A stretch of 64,000 bases of DNA from Saprospiraceae bacterium (GCA_022844565.1 JALHLK010000009.1:62001-126000); one strand, 5' to 3'. Shown: positions 16,977-26,679, counted from the stretch's first letter. Program-made: numbers and translations. Notes: generated by a model from the letters alone, not told the origin.

Positions 16977-18008
16977 CTATATGCTTCTTCTATCCATCAA
17001 GAATGAATATCTCTGTGGATTTTTAAGCACCAAACTTGTACCTCTTACCACAGCTCTTAAAGGATCGTCAGCTACGTGAACAGATAATTTTGTTTTACCT
17101 GCTATTCTTTTTGCCAAACCGCGTAGTAAAGCACCACCTCCTGTCAAGTATATGCCCGTTTGATATATATCAGCTGCTAATTCTGGAGGAGTAGCTTCAA
17201 GTGCTCTTAATACCGCTTCTTCTATCTTTGCAATAGACTTATCTATAGCTTCTGCAACCTCAGTATGATTGGTCATTACTTGTTTTGGAATACCTGTTAA
17301 CAAGTCTCTACCATTTACAGCAAATTTTGGTGGTGGATCTTCTAAATCAACGATGGCTGACCCAACATTTATCTTTATTTGCTCTGCAGTTCTTTCCCCT
17401 ATGAGTAAGTTATGCTTACGCTTCATAAAATCAACGATGTCAGCTGTAAACTCATCTCCAGCTACACGTATTGATTGGTCCGTGACAATACCAGATAAAG
17501 CGATTACTGCTATTTCTGTAGTTCCTCCCCCTATATCGACAATCATATTTCCTATAGGTTCTTCAACATCAAGGCCAATACCTAGAGCTGCTGCCATTGG
17601 TTCATGAATAAGGTAAGTTTCTTTACTATCTACGTGATCGGCTGAGTCAAATACCGCTCTTTTTTCTACTTCGGTAATACCACTTGGAATACAAATTACC
17701 ATTTTTAAATGTGTGAAAAATCTTCTTTTTTCACCAATCATATTAATTAAGCCTTGTATCAATGCTTCTGCTGCTTGGAAATCGGCAATTACGCCATCCT
17801 TTAAGGGTCTAACAGTCTTCACATTTTCATGAGTTTTCTCATGCATTTGCATAGCTCGGTAACCCACAGCCATTACTTCGTTTGTGATTCGATTGATAGC
17901 AACTATGCTTGGCTCGTCTATGACTACTTTGTCATTTTGTATAATCAGGGTGTTAGCCGTTCCTAAATCAACTGCTAATTCTTGTGTAAAAAAATTTAAA
18001 AACTTCAT
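16977..18008 (-). CDS. mreB: Rod shape-determining protein MreB
   Basis: A 343-residue bacterial actin homologue that forms membrane-associated filaments directing wall elongation. Seen: AVDLGTANTLI (phosphate-1 loop, around Asp14), MIVDIGGGTTEIAVI (phosphate-2 loop) and TGGGALLRGL in the adenosine motif near the C-terminus. Length is normal. It is separated from mreC/mreD/mrdA by about 13 kb with the same orientation. A 146-nt leader separates it from gltX; no good TAnnTTTG box was found there. Confidence 0.96.
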   Translation of the reverse strand: MKFLNFFTQELAVDLGTANTLIIQNDKVVIDEPSIVAINRITNEVMAVGYRAMQMHEKTHENVKTVRPLKDGVIADFQAAEALIQGLINMIGEKRRFFTHLKMVICIPSGITEVEKRAVFDSADHVDSKETYLIHEPMAAALGIGLDVEEPIGNMIVDIGGGTTEIAVIALSGIVTDQSIRVAGDEFTADIVDFMKRKHNLLIGERTAEQIKINVGSAIVDLEDPPPKFAVNGRDLLTGIPKQVMTNHTEVAEAIDKSIAKIEEAVLRALEATPPELAADIYQTGIYLTGGGALLRGLAKRIAGKTKLSVHVADDPLRAVVRGTSLVLKNPQRYSFLMDRRSI

Positions 18009-18154
18009 TTTATATTCAAACGGTTTACGCTATTATTTCAAAAACTACTTTCAGGTCAAAAACTATAGACCTCCTTGTCTATTATTTACTATATTATCTA
18101 AACTCTTTAATGTTGCAAATATTATACCACTTTAATTTATTATTCAATAAGTGT

Positions 18155-19633
18155 CTAATTAATCAATTTTAATATTCTCTCCTTTGCCTCAGATCCTCCT
18201 AATATAGAAAAAGTATCAAACAAATCAGGACCTTGGAGGATACCCGTCAAGGCAATCCTCAAAACTGGAAAAATATCGCCCATTTTACATCCAGAGTCAC
18301 TGATATATGATTTTATACATGTTTCATATGCTTCTTTATCGCCAATTTCGGGTAAAATATTGGCTATTTGGTTAAAATGAGATTTATTTTCAGGTTTATA
18401 TTTTTTTTCAAAGGTATCGTTGTCGTATTGATGCGGTTTTTCAAATAAATAATAGGCATCTTTAAGTATTTGGTCCAAATTATTTACCCTTGCTTTCATC
18501 ATTGTCACACAATAAGGTAATTTGGTAAGATCGTATCCATTAGCGATTGCTTGGTTTGTTATGGCTTCGACAATCAAGCTTTCATCCATTGCCAAGATGT
18601 ATTGTTGATTAAACCAATTGGCTTTTTCTATATCAAATCGAGCACCCGATTTCACAATTTTTTCGAGACTAAATAATTCAACCATTTCGTCGATAGACAT
18701 TATTTCTTTGTCATCACCCGGACTCCACCCTAGAAGAGCAAGGAAATTGAGTAAGGCATTTGGTAACATCCCCGCCTCTCTAAAGCCAGGAAAACTTTCT
18801 TCTCCATCTCGTGCCCATGTGAGCGGAAAAACTGGAAAACCAAATTCGGCTCCATCTCTTTTACTTAATTTGCCCTTACCTGTCGGTTTGAGGATCAAAG
18901 GTAAATGAGCGAAACTTGGAGCATTCCAGTCAAAAAACTGATACAATAATACGTGGTGCGCTGTACTCGATAACCACTCTTCTCCGCGAATTACATGTGT
19001 TATCTCCATCAAATGGTCATCTATGATATTGGCCAAATGATACGTAGGCATTCCATCAGGTTTTAAAATTACCTTATCGTCAAGTTCATTGCTATTAAAT
19101 GATACTTCACCTCTGATTTCATCATTTATTTTGATATCTTGGTCAGTTGGTATCAGCATTCTTATCACGTAATCTCCAGAATCTATGAAGGTTTTACTTT
19201 CGCCTTCTGACAGGGTCAAGCTATTTTTCATCGACATTCTTGAGTGAACACCGTATTTGAATGAATCGTTTTCAGATGATTTTCTTGCAAGATCTAATTC
19301 TTCGGGGGTATCGAAGGCGTAATATGCTTTTCCCTTTTCTATCAATTCAAAGGCGTATTGATGATATATTTCCTTTCTATCCGATTGTTTATACGGTCCA
19401 AATTTACCTCCATAAGTAGGACCCTCCGTAGGCTCAATTCCTAACCACGCTAATGATTCACAAATGTATTCCTCTGCACCGGGTACAAACCTTCCTTGGT
19501 CTGTATCTTCAATCCTGAGGATAAATGTACCTTGATGCTTTTTGGCAAATAAATAGTTGTACAATGCAGTTCTTACCCCACCTATGTGGAGTGGTCCTGT
19601 TGGACTTGGAGCAAATCTTACTCTTACGCTCAT
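18155..19633 (-). CDS. gltX: Glutamyl-tRNA synthetase
   Basis: A 492-residue class I synthetase that charges tRNA-Glu. The HIGH-type motif is PSPTGPLHIGG (His16) and the KMSKS-type motif is KLSKR (255-259). Length and start (MSVRVRFAPSPTGPLHIGG) match the family closely. It is downstream of rpmF on the same strand, but a terminator lies between them. Confidence 0.96.
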   Translation of the reverse strand: MSVRVRFAPSPTGPLHIGGVRTALYNYLFAKKHQGTFILRIEDTDQGRFVPGAEEYICESLAWLGIEPTEGPTYGGKFGPYKQSDRKEIYHQYAFELIEKGKAYYAFDTPEELDLARKSSENDSFKYGVHSRMSMKNSLTLSEGESKTFIDSGDYVIRMLIPTDQDIKINDEIRGEVSFNSNELDDKVILKPDGMPTYHLANIIDDHLMEITHVIRGEEWLSSTAHHVLLYQFFDWNAPSFAHLPLILKPTGKGKLSKRDGAEFGFPVFPLTWARDGEESFPGFREAGMLPNALLNFLALLGWSPGDDKEIMSIDEMVELFSLEKIVKSGARFDIEKANWFNQQYILAMDESLIVEAITNQAIANGYDLTKLPYCVTMMKARVNNLDQILKDAYYLFEKPHQYDNDTFEKKYKPENKSHFNQIANILPEIGDKEAYETCIKSYISDSGCKMGDIFPVLRIALTGILQGPDLFDTFSILGGSEAKERILKLIN

Positions 19634-19702
19634 GTACTATATTCTTTATGTTTTATGCTCTCTATTTGTGTGGTTTAGGTACGCTAAAAAGCTAAAATGA
19701 TT

Positions 19703-19742
19703 AATAAGAAAAGCCCTAAGGAATTTATCCTCAGAGCTTTAT
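19703..19742 (-). terminator. Terminator after rpmF
   Basis: AAAGC (19710-19714) pairs with GCTTT (19736-19740) and an inner CTAAGGA/TCCTCAG stem closes a 5-nt loop. On the minus strand the stem is followed by TTTTCTT, so it ends the yceD-rpmF transcript. Confidence 0.65.
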
Positions 19743-19767
19743 TTATCTTTATTAAGATCCTAAAAAT

Positions 19768-19977
19768 CTATTCCGCTGTTTCTGATTCAGCAGATTCTTT
19801 AGCAGGAACTAAGACTTTACCTCTATAATATAATGCTCCTTCGTGCTCATATGCTCTGTGATATATGTGCGCTTCCCCAGTAGTTTTGCAGATAGAAATT
19901 TGAGGAATCTCCAATTTGTGGTGAGTTCTTCTTTTTCTTCTTCTTTGAGATGATACTCTACTTTTTGCGTGTGCCAT
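19768..19977 (-). CDS. rpmF: 50S ribosomal protein bL32
   Basis: A 69-residue basic protein beginning MAHAKSRVSSQRRRKRRTHH, the conserved bL32 N-terminus (family proteins start with an equivalent AVPKR/HAKSR stretch). Only one cysteine is present, so the zinc-binding four-Cys form is absent. It follows the yceD-type gene after 28 nt, the classic yceD-rpmF pair, and is closed by a terminator. Confidence 0.95.
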   Translation of the reverse strand: MAHAKSRVSSQRRRKRRTHHKLEIPQISICKTTGEAHIYHRAYEHEGALYYRGKVLVPAKESAESETAE

Positions 19978-20005
19978 TGTATATTTACTTTATCTTTTTA
20001 GTAAT

Positions 20006-20515
20006 TTATTCGTTTTTTAAATTTATTCCATCAAGAATATTCCAAACACTTTCGACTTTAGACTCGGGTTTTGAAGCATTGAGTCTTGCTATCATTTCAG
20101 GGTTGCATTCCTCTTCGTTTGCATGATATTTTACCATCGGTACACTTAGGCATATGCTATCGTATACGAATTTAGCAAAATTGATGTGAGAAGAATCGGG
20201 ATCTACAAATATCACCTCATCTTGCTCTTCTTCTATTTTAGAAAACTTGACATGCAATGTAAAATTTCCCTCAATCGAATAATCAAACTCATCCAAGCAA
20301 CGGTCGCATGGCACTTTAACTGAACCTGTTATATCAAGATTCGCAATCGCTAAATCAGATCGCTTATCTAATTCTAACAAACCAATTAAGTTACCATCCT
20401 CAACAAATGGATTCTCAAATGCATTGAAAAAAGGACCATCAACCTCAAATTTAAAGTGATGGACACCAACTTTCAATCCTTTATATGGTATCGAAAAATG
20501 ATCTAGAACATTCAT
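20006..20515 (-). CDS. yceD: DUF177 (YceD) family protein
   Basis: A 169-residue protein with the diagnostic VPCDRCLDEFDY (CxxC) segment in the middle and an acidic IVFVDPDS-like stretch (here VIFVDPDSSHIN). DUF177 proteins are linked to 23S rRNA maturation in bacteria and plants. It is the first gene of a two-gene operon with rpmF, a conserved arrangement. Confidence 0.88.
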   Translation of the reverse strand: MNVLDHFSIPYKGLKVGVHHFKFEVDGPFFNAFENPFVEDGNLIGLLELDKRSDLAIANLDITGSVKVPCDRCLDEFDYSIEGNFTLHVKFSKIEEEQDEVIFVDPDSSHINFAKFVYDSICLSVPMVKYHANEEECNPEMIARLNASKPESKVESVWNILDGINLKNE

Positions 20516-20544
20516 GTAAAAGAACTTTTTTTTGAAACGGACTG

Positions 20545-20552
20545 CAAAGATA
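20545..20552 (-). promoter_or_regulatory. TAnnTTTG -7 element for yceD-rpmF
   Basis: TATCTTTG on the minus strand, 30 nt before the yceD ATG. The expected start lies about 20-25 nt from the ATG. No distinct -33 element. Confidence 0.5.
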
Positions 20553-20634
20553 TACTTTTTATTTAATAATGGGGTATTAAAGATGCGTTTTTATTTTTAA
20601 AAAGCCGAATCAAGATGTAAATATGCAGATTTAG

Positions 20635-21021
20635 GTGTCAAAAGTTTTCGGTTTTCCAATCCCTTACGCTCTCTGGCAAAAAGAAAATGAACATTTCTAC
20701 GATGCGATTGTGCACTTATTATTCTCGCTACTAGGTGTGAACATCCATAGTGAAGTACATACTCAATATGGTCGAGCCGATGCACTCATCATCTTCGAAA
20801 ATAACATTTATTGCCTTGAATTCAAACTTGATAAATCAGCCGAAGAAGCCATCTCTCAAATCAATAATCAAGGATATCTAGACAAATATCCAGATACTGG
20901 CAAGCCGCTTCACAAAATTGATATTAACGTTAGTTCCAGCAAGAAAAAGGTGGAGAGTTTGATATGGGAAGTCGTAAATGAAAAAACTTCTTACCACAAC
21001 TCCTTAACCTTACCCATATAA
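20635..21021 (+). pseudogene. Remnant of an AAA-ATPase/PD-(D/E)XK nuclease protein (C-terminal domain only)
   Basis: An open stretch of 128 codons from a GTG; a TAG stop immediately precedes it in frame. It matches only the C-terminal PD-(D/E)XK nuclease domain of the common Bacteroidota AAA-ATPase-like family (PF08011-type): LWQKENEHFYDAIVHLLF, SEVHTQYGRADALI with the catalytic Asp, then CLEFKLDKSAEEAISQI (ExK) and HKIDINVSSSKKKVESLIWE. The 350-400 residue N-terminal ATPase part is missing, so it is read as a deletion remnant. Its end overlaps the oppositely oriented gene by 31 nt. It could be expressed as a solo nuclease domain, but that is less likely. Confidence 0.65.
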
Positions 21022-21569
21022 ATATCTTGTATTTTCTGAAAAGCAAACTCTGGCTTCATATTTCTCCACTGAAAGTTATATTTTTCACCAAAGTTAACAT
21101 AATGCTGTAGTCGAGTACGTTTGAGTTCTTGGACCACATGATCAAAAGTATTAATCATCACGATCCACCCATCTTCATCTTTGATATCATCCCACCATTC
21201 CTCATAATAGCAGTCGTCAGAACCATGAAAATTGAGAACATTATCACAAAATAAGATATACTTGGAGATTCCGTTTTTGACCAATTGATTGATCACTTCG
21301 TCTTTAAGCATCATGACATCATTATGCAGGCAATCATTCCACTCTCCTATGAACTCGAGCATAGCAAATCCTTCATCGTAATCTACAAATAGTAATTTCC
21401 CATACAAAGTATGACTCCCAAATTCATCCCATTGAGGATGAATAAAATAATTATAAATCTTTTTACTGTACTCAAACTCACTGTAAGTCTGACCGTAGAA
21501 TGGACTCCTGGTATCCGTTTCTGCGGTATATTCATCTCTCCACCTGAAAAAAGGCTCTATGTCATGCAT
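20991..21569 (-). CDS. Conserved hypothetical protein
   Basis: A 192-residue, acidic, aromatic-rich cytoplasmic-looking protein (FRWRDEY, CYYEEWWDDIKDEDGWIVM). No signal peptide, membrane segment or known catalytic motif was recognised. It has a clean promoter on the minus strand (TTG, 20-nt spacer, TATATTTG) upstream of its ATG, which supports a real gene. Similar proteins are, to my recollection, found only in Bacteroidota. Function unknown. Confidence 0.7.
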   Translation of the reverse strand: MHDIEPFFRWRDEYTAETDTRSPFYGQTYSEFEYSKKIYNYFIHPQWDEFGSHTLYGKLLFVDYDEGFAMLEFIGEWNDCLHNDVMMLKDEVINQLVKNGISKYILFCDNVLNFHGSDDCYYEEWWDDIKDEDGWIVMINTFDHVVQELKRTRLQHYVNFGEKYNFQWRNMKPEFAFQKIQDIYMGKVKELW

Positions 21570-21591
21570 GATTAGAATCGTAATTTAGCAA

Positions 21592-21622
21592 CAAATATAA
21601 TCGCATATTAATAAATAGACAA
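21592..21622 (-). promoter_or_regulatory. Promoter of the hypothetical gene at 20991
   Basis: Minus strand: TTG (21620-21622), 20-nt spacer, TATATTTG (21592-21599), about 22 nt upstream of the ATG. This fits the Bacteroidota primary-sigma promoter well. Confidence 0.6.
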
Positions 21623-21670
21623 TCAAAAATGTTGTGAAAAAATTAACGAATTTTTTATAATTCTTTCGTT

Positions 21671-21678
21671 TACCTTTG
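21671..21678 (+). promoter_or_regulatory. TAnnTTTG -7 element for the DUF6702 gene
   Basis: TACCTTTG on the plus strand, 19 nt before the ATG at 21698; the -33 element is unclear. Confidence 0.5.
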
Positions 21679-21697
21679 CATATCAATTAGACAAAAA

Positions 21698-22210
21698 ATG
21701 ATTTTTTATTTAGTATTTTTCTCATTATTAAAATTTGATAATTCAGTTGTCAATGACCTGCACCCTATTCACATTAGTAGGTCAGAAGTGAATTATGATA
21801 AAGAAGGTAAATCGTTGCAAATCACATTGCACTTATTTATTGATGACCTAGAAGATGCTATGGTCTTGGCTGGCATGCCTAATCCTAAAATTAGTGCAAA
21901 AAGCGAATTGAAAAATGCCGAGCAACTCATTTTTAATTATTTAAAAGAAAGATTTGTTTTCTTCGATGCTAAAGGAAATACATTAAGCCTGAATTGGATA
22001 GGGAGAGAATTAGGGGATAGCCCATTGGCAATGATTTGCTATTTGGAAATCGAAAACCTTTCCAACATTACAAATCTATCGGTAAAAAATGACATCAACA
22101 TGGATCTTCATGATGATCAAGTGAACATCATCGAAACCTTCATCGAAAATAGACCAAAAAGTGCTTTTCATCTAAAGAAAAAAGGTCAAGTACGAAATTT
22201 AGAGTTTTAA
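21698..22210 (+). CDS. DUF6702 family protein
   Basis: A 170-residue protein with an N-terminal hydrophobic segment (about 1-13) followed directly by LHPIHISRSEVNYDKEG, the family start after export. Downstream are YLKERFVFFDAKG and the WIGRELGDSPLAMICYLEIE stretch that mark this Bacteroidota family. Function is unknown; an exported beta-rich protein is likely. The next gene begins 56 nt later on the same strand. Confidence 0.75.
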   Translation: MIFYLVFFSLLKFDNSVVNDLHPIHISRSEVNYDKEGKSLQITLHLFIDDLEDAMVLAGMPNPKISAKSELKNAEQLIFNYLKERFVFFDAKGNTLSLNWIGRELGDSPLAMICYLEIENLSNITNLSVKNDINMDLHDDQVNIIETFIENRPKSAFHLKKKGQVRNLEF

Positions 22211-22266
22211 TTCGTAAGTAGTATTAATTTTGGAAAATTATTTTAATACTGCTTCGTTATTGATCC

Positions 22267-23694
22267 ATGCTTTGTACAAAAAAAAGATACTTTTCCTTAA
22301 TTTTTATACTCTTAGCTTCTATCTACAGCCAAGCTCAACACCAATTAGGCATGAGACTGGAGACAAGAGCTGGTATCCATAGTATTGCAATCAACCCATC
22401 TTCTATTCTTTCCAATCAGTCTAAATGGGAAATTCACCTAGTTGGAGCGGGTATTTTTTTTGAAAATGATTATTTTTTTCTTAAAAAGGCAAGTCTAGGT
22501 AGTTTATACCGACATCGTAATAATCTCTCTATTGTTTTTGAACAAACACCTGATTCACCCAATATATTTGAATTAGACTTTGGTCAAGGAAATCAAAATC
22601 GATTTTTAAATGCCAATGCTTATGTAGATGGTCCAAGTATCGCATTTAAGCCCGACGAAAACCAATCGATAGCCATTTTCACACGAATGCGTTCTGTCAC
22701 AGGCGTAAATACATTGCCAGGTGACTACAGTTATTTTGCAATTACAAGGCGACCCTTTAATCAGCCCTTTCAGATTGATAAATATAAGGGTGGTTTGGTA
22801 AATTGGTTGGAAATCGGAGTGAATTATGCAAAAACCCTACAGATTAATGATCAATATCTTGATGTGGGGCTAAGTCTTAAATATCTTAGAGGCTATGATA
22901 TGATCTACTTAAAATCCAATCGTACATATGATCATTCCGTAATCAATACCAATGATTTTACAATGACTGGCCCAGATTTTTCATTTGCCTATACACCCCT
23001 TCAAAACATGTTATCAGCATCGAGTGGTTCGGGGGCGTCTATTGATTTGGGTTTTAATTATACAATAAGTTCGGATAAGGAAGGATATTTATTAAAAATT
23101 GGTGCTTCACTGATGGATATAGGCACCTTGAGTTTTAAGGAAAACGTGACACAATTAAGGTATGTTGGTGATGGTACACTAACCATAAGGGGTGATGATT
23201 TTGCGAATGTGGATATCAGTAATGGCTTGGATGGAGTCACTAATTTATTTATTGATACCGTCATAGCCAATCGACCCTCATTGACAAGAGCATCATCGTC
23301 AATGGTATTTACCCCTGCTAGCTTAATCCTCAATGCAGATTATAAAGTTATGAAAAAAGCTTATGTGAATGGGCTATATGTACAGTCATTACAAGCATTT
23401 GGCCCAGGTACAGTAAATGGTAATATGCTCGCAATCACACCGCGTTGGGAGGAAAAATGGTGGAGTGCATCATTACCTATATCTCTGTACCAATGGCAAA
23501 AATTGAGGGTAGGATTGGCTGCGAGATTAGGCTATGTGACCTTAGGAAGTGACAAAATAAGTAGTTTCTTGTACAAAGACGATCTATCTGGGATGGACTT
23601 TTACACCTCTATAAAAATCCCGTTCGGTGCCTTTAATCCGCGAATGAGAATGGGTAAAAGGGTCAAGGGAAGTGTGGAGTGTTATCCGATGTGA
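22267..23694 (+). CDS. DUF5723 family outer-membrane-like protein
   Basis: A 475-residue protein with a clear signal peptide (about 1-23, ending SQAQ). The mature part starts HQLGMRLETRAGIHSIAINP, the typical DUF5723 beginning, and continues with alternating beta strands and aromatic residues as in FadL/PorV-type barrels. It probably resides in the outer membrane. Ligand and role are unknown. It follows the DUF6702 gene and may be co-transcribed. Confidence 0.8.
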   Translation: MLCTKKRYFSLIFILLASIYSQAQHQLGMRLETRAGIHSIAINPSSILSNQSKWEIHLVGAGIFFENDYFFLKKASLGSLYRHRNNLSIVFEQTPDSPNIFELDFGQGNQNRFLNANAYVDGPSIAFKPDENQSIAIFTRMRSVTGVNTLPGDYSYFAITRRPFNQPFQIDKYKGGLVNWLEIGVNYAKTLQINDQYLDVGLSLKYLRGYDMIYLKSNRTYDHSVINTNDFTMTGPDFSFAYTPLQNMLSASSGSGASIDLGFNYTISSDKEGYLLKIGASLMDIGTLSFKENVTQLRYVGDGTLTIRGDDFANVDISNGLDGVTNLFIDTVIANRPSLTRASSSMVFTPASLILNADYKVMKKAYVNGLYVQSLQAFGPGTVNGNMLAITPRWEEKWWSASLPISLYQWQKLRVGLAARLGYVTLGSDKISSFLYKDDLSGMDFYTSIKIPFGAFNPRMRMGKRVKGSVECYPM

Positions 23695-23871
23695 TGGAGT
23701 GTTTTTGTACTTTTCTGCCTACTAAAAATTTGCACTTATGAAAGTTTTAATACATCTGTTATGTTTATTACAATTTTAGTTTTTCACTCAAATTGTGATC
23801 AACTCCTTCAACTTTAACCCCAATCACATGTTTATAACGACATCAAAGCAAACGAAAACAAAAACAAAGAC

Positions 23872-25701
23872 ATGTCCCAGCTTAAATCCATTAGTGATCA
23901 GAGCCAATTTAGCCTCAGGAAAAACTTACAGGCCCTCAATCAGCTGCCTCGTTTTATTAAAGAAATATATAAAGTTAACCCACTTCTATTCACTTCAAAT
24001 GTAACCTCGCGGGTCTTGTCTGCTTTAACGCCTTTTGCTACATTATGGGTGGGTAAACTGATCATAGACGAGATAGTCTTGCAGGTAAACAGCTCTACAA
24101 AGACCCTAGACCATTTGTGGATACTGGTTGGTGTTGAATTAGCTATCATTATTTTTACAGATTTGATCAATCGATGGACTTCACTTACGGATAGTCTTTT
24201 GGGTGACCAATACTCCATACAAACCTCTGTTACCATCATCAACAAAGCTGCAGAGGTGGATATTTCTGATCTTGAAAATTCTGAATTTTACGACAAATTA
24301 GAAAGAGCCCGACAGCAGACCTCAGGGCGTGTAGGCCTATTAAGTAATGTACTAGGTCAAATACAAGATATTATTGTAGTCCTTTCTTTGGTAGCTGGAT
24401 TGATATATTTCTCACCCTGGCTTATTGTATTATTACTCCTGTCCATATTCCCAGGATTTGTCAATGAGGTGAAATTTAGTAACTCTTCTTACTCCTTATC
24501 GCGAGGATGGACAGCGGAAAGAAGAGAGTTGGACTATCTTCGTTATATTGGTGCAAATGACAAAACAGCCAAAGAAATTAAACTTTTCAACTTATCTTCC
24601 TTTATTTCCGATAGATTTCAAAAATTGTCCTACAGCTATTATCTAGAAAATCGAAAATTGAGCATCCGTAGAAATCTATTTGGTGCTTTATATGCTTTCA
24701 TCGGTACGCTGAGCTATTATGGAGCCTATGTTTTGATCATCTACAGGACTGTAATTGGCCTTATTTCTATTGGAGACTTAACCTTCCTTTCAGGCTCATT
24801 CAATCGATTAAAAACCAGATTAGAGTCTATGTTTTCAAGGTTTACAAGGATATCAGAAAGTGCCTTGTACCTCAATGATTATTATGAGTTTATAGACCAA
24901 AAGGCGATACAAAAGAATAATGAAAACTTAGAATTACCAAAGAAAATCAAAGAAGGATTTGTATTTGAAGACCTACATTTTAAGTACCCTGAGGCAGAAA
25001 CAGAGGTTTTGAAAGGAGTATCATTTAACATTAAAGCGGGAGAAAAAATGGCTTTTGTGGGCGAAAATGGTGCCGGTAAGTCTACTCTTATCAAATTAAT
25101 TTTAAGATTTTACGAGCCAACTGCAGGTAGAATTCTCCTCGATGGCATTGATATAAGAAGGTACGATAAAGCAAAATACCAAGAGATGTTTGGCGTTATC
25201 TTTCAAGATTTTGTAAAGTACGAACTAAGTCTTCGCGAAAATATAGCAGTAGGTAAGATAGCATATATTGATGATGAAAAAAAGATTTTAGCAGCTTCAG
25301 ACATGAGCTTGGCTAAAGAAGTTATAGATGATGTCCCTGAAGGTCTAAGTCAAAAATTAGGTAAAAGATTTGCAAAAGGTCTGGAACTATCTGGTGGGCA
25401 ATGGCAAAAAATTGCCCTCGCACGTGCTTATATGAAAGATGCCCCCGTCTTAATCCTTGATGAACCCACATCTGCATTAGACGCTCGAGCAGAGTACGAA
25501 GCTTTCCAAAGGTTTATTGGTCTAACAGAAGGCAAAACATCCATCATCATATCACACCGATTTAGTACAGTGAGGATGGCTGATAGAATTTTGGTCCTCA
25601 AAAATGGTTTGATTTCAGAGATAGGCACTCATGAGGAGTTGCTTCAAAACGCTGATACCTATAAAGAGCTTTTTGAATTACAAGCCGCGGGATATCAGTA
25701 A
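23872..25701 (+). CDS. ABC transporter, fused permease and ATP-binding domains
   Basis: A 609-residue exporter half-transporter: six-helix membrane domain (about 35-330) then nucleotide-binding domain (about 362-605). Seen: Walker A GENGAGKST (397-405), signature LSGGQ (506-510), Walker B VLILDEP (526-532) and the switch His562 in SHRFST. All catalytic residues are present. It would work as a homodimer; the substrate (lipid, peptide or drug) cannot be told. It is convergent with thrB, 6 nt apart. Confidence 0.92.
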   Translation: MSQLKSISDQSQFSLRKNLQALNQLPRFIKEIYKVNPLLFTSNVTSRVLSALTPFATLWVGKLIIDEIVLQVNSSTKTLDHLWILVGVELAIIIFTDLINRWTSLTDSLLGDQYSIQTSVTIINKAAEVDISDLENSEFYDKLERARQQTSGRVGLLSNVLGQIQDIIVVLSLVAGLIYFSPWLIVLLLLSIFPGFVNEVKFSNSSYSLSRGWTAERRELDYLRYIGANDKTAKEIKLFNLSSFISDRFQKLSYSYYLENRKLSIRRNLFGALYAFIGTLSYYGAYVLIIYRTVIGLISIGDLTFLSGSFNRLKTRLESMFSRFTRISESALYLNDYYEFIDQKAIQKNNENLELPKKIKEGFVFEDLHFKYPEAETEVLKGVSFNIKAGEKMAFVGENGAGKSTLIKLILRFYEPTAGRILLDGIDIRRYDKAKYQEMFGVIFQDFVKYELSLRENIAVGKIAYIDDEKKILAASDMSLAKEVIDDVPEGLSQKLGKRFAKGLELSGGQWQKIALARAYMKDAPVLILDEPTSALDARAEYEAFQRFIGLTEGKTSIIISHRFSTVRMADRILVLKNGLISEIGTHEELLQNADTYKELFELQAAGYQ

Positions 25702-25707
25702 TCCGTT

Positions 25708-26640
25708 TTAAAATTTATATGCCCCTTCCAAATTTATACCAGATAAAAACACATCGGAATCGATCTTTTTATTACGAAGTATTGCTTGTCCCTTCATACC
25801 AATTTCTTCTGCCATCGCACTATCAGTACACATTGCAAATACCGAAGGTCCTGCTCCGCTGATACTCATTCCTAATGCACCTGTATTAAGAGCCATTTCT
25901 TTTATATCATAGAAAGCAGGAATTAAATGGGCACGTTGAGGTTCTACTATCAAATCTTTAAGACTTCTTCCTAGTAAACCAAAATCTGAAGTGAACATTG
26001 CTGCTATAAATGACGCTAGGTTACCACTTTGTTTGATGGAATCTGCAAAAGATATTTCCTTTTTTAGGATACCACGTGACTCTCTTGTCAGTACTTCTAT
26101 ATGTGGATAAATTACGACAATAAAGAGCCCACCCGGAACATGAATTTTCTTGACATCTAATGTATCATTGTCCCTTATCAAAATCATTCCCCCCAATAAT
26201 GATGGACCAACATTATCTGCATGATAGGCACCATCTGCTATTTGTTCACCTTCTACTGCATATTTTAAGAGCTCCATTTTAGTTTTGCCAGTTTTTAGAA
26301 ATTCGCTTACACCATATACACCACCAACAGCAGATGCAGCGGAAGAACCTAATCCACTACCAAACGGCATTTTCTTATGTATTTCCATTTCTAGCGGAAT
26401 ATCAGTTGCTCCTATATCCTCAAGTAACCTATATGCGGCGAAACCTGCCGTGTTTTTCATGACTTCCAAAGGTAACCTTCCCTTTGCACCTGTGATCGAT
26501 GTTATCTTTAATCCCGGGGTTACTCCTTCTCTTATGATAATTTCATCACCAGGTTTTTCTAAGGCAAATCCCAAGATATCAAATCCTACACCCACATTGG
26601 CAACACTTGCGGGTGCCCAAACTTTTATAGCTTTTGCCAT
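25708..26640 (-). CDS. thrB: Homoserine kinase
   Basis: A 310-residue GHMP-family kinase that phosphorylates L-homoserine on the way to threonine. Seen: N-terminal VWAPASVANVGVGFDILGF and the ATP-binding MPFGSGLGSSAASAVGG (residues 91-107), plus the C-terminal SISGAGPSVFAM. Length is standard. thrA and thrC are not adjacent within the window. It has its own -7 box (TAAATTTG) at 26672-26679, downstream of the terminator of the candidate small RNA. Confidence 0.94.
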   Translation of the reverse strand: MAKAIKVWAPASVANVGVGFDILGFALEKPGDEIIIREGVTPGLKITSITGAKGRLPLEVMKNTAGFAAYRLLEDIGATDIPLEMEIHKKMPFGSGLGSSAASAVGGVYGVSEFLKTGKTKMELLKYAVEGEQIADGAYHADNVGPSLLGGMILIRDNDTLDVKKIHVPGGLFIVVIYPHIEVLTRESRGILKKEISFADSIKQSGNLASFIAAMFTSDFGLLGRSLKDLIVEPQRAHLIPAFYDIKEMALNTGALGMSISGAGPSVFAMCTDSAMAEEIGMKGQAILRNKKIDSDVFLSGINLEGAYKF

Positions 26641-26671
26641 ACTATTGTATGTTTCTTTTTTGAAAAAGGTG

Positions 26672-26679
26672 CAAATTTA
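26672..26679 (-). promoter_or_regulatory. TAnnTTTG -7 element for thrB
   Basis: TAAATTTG on the minus strand, 31 nt upstream of the thrB ATG and downstream of the hairpin terminator at 26719-26744. It allows thrB to be transcribed independently of that upstream transcript. Confidence 0.45.
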
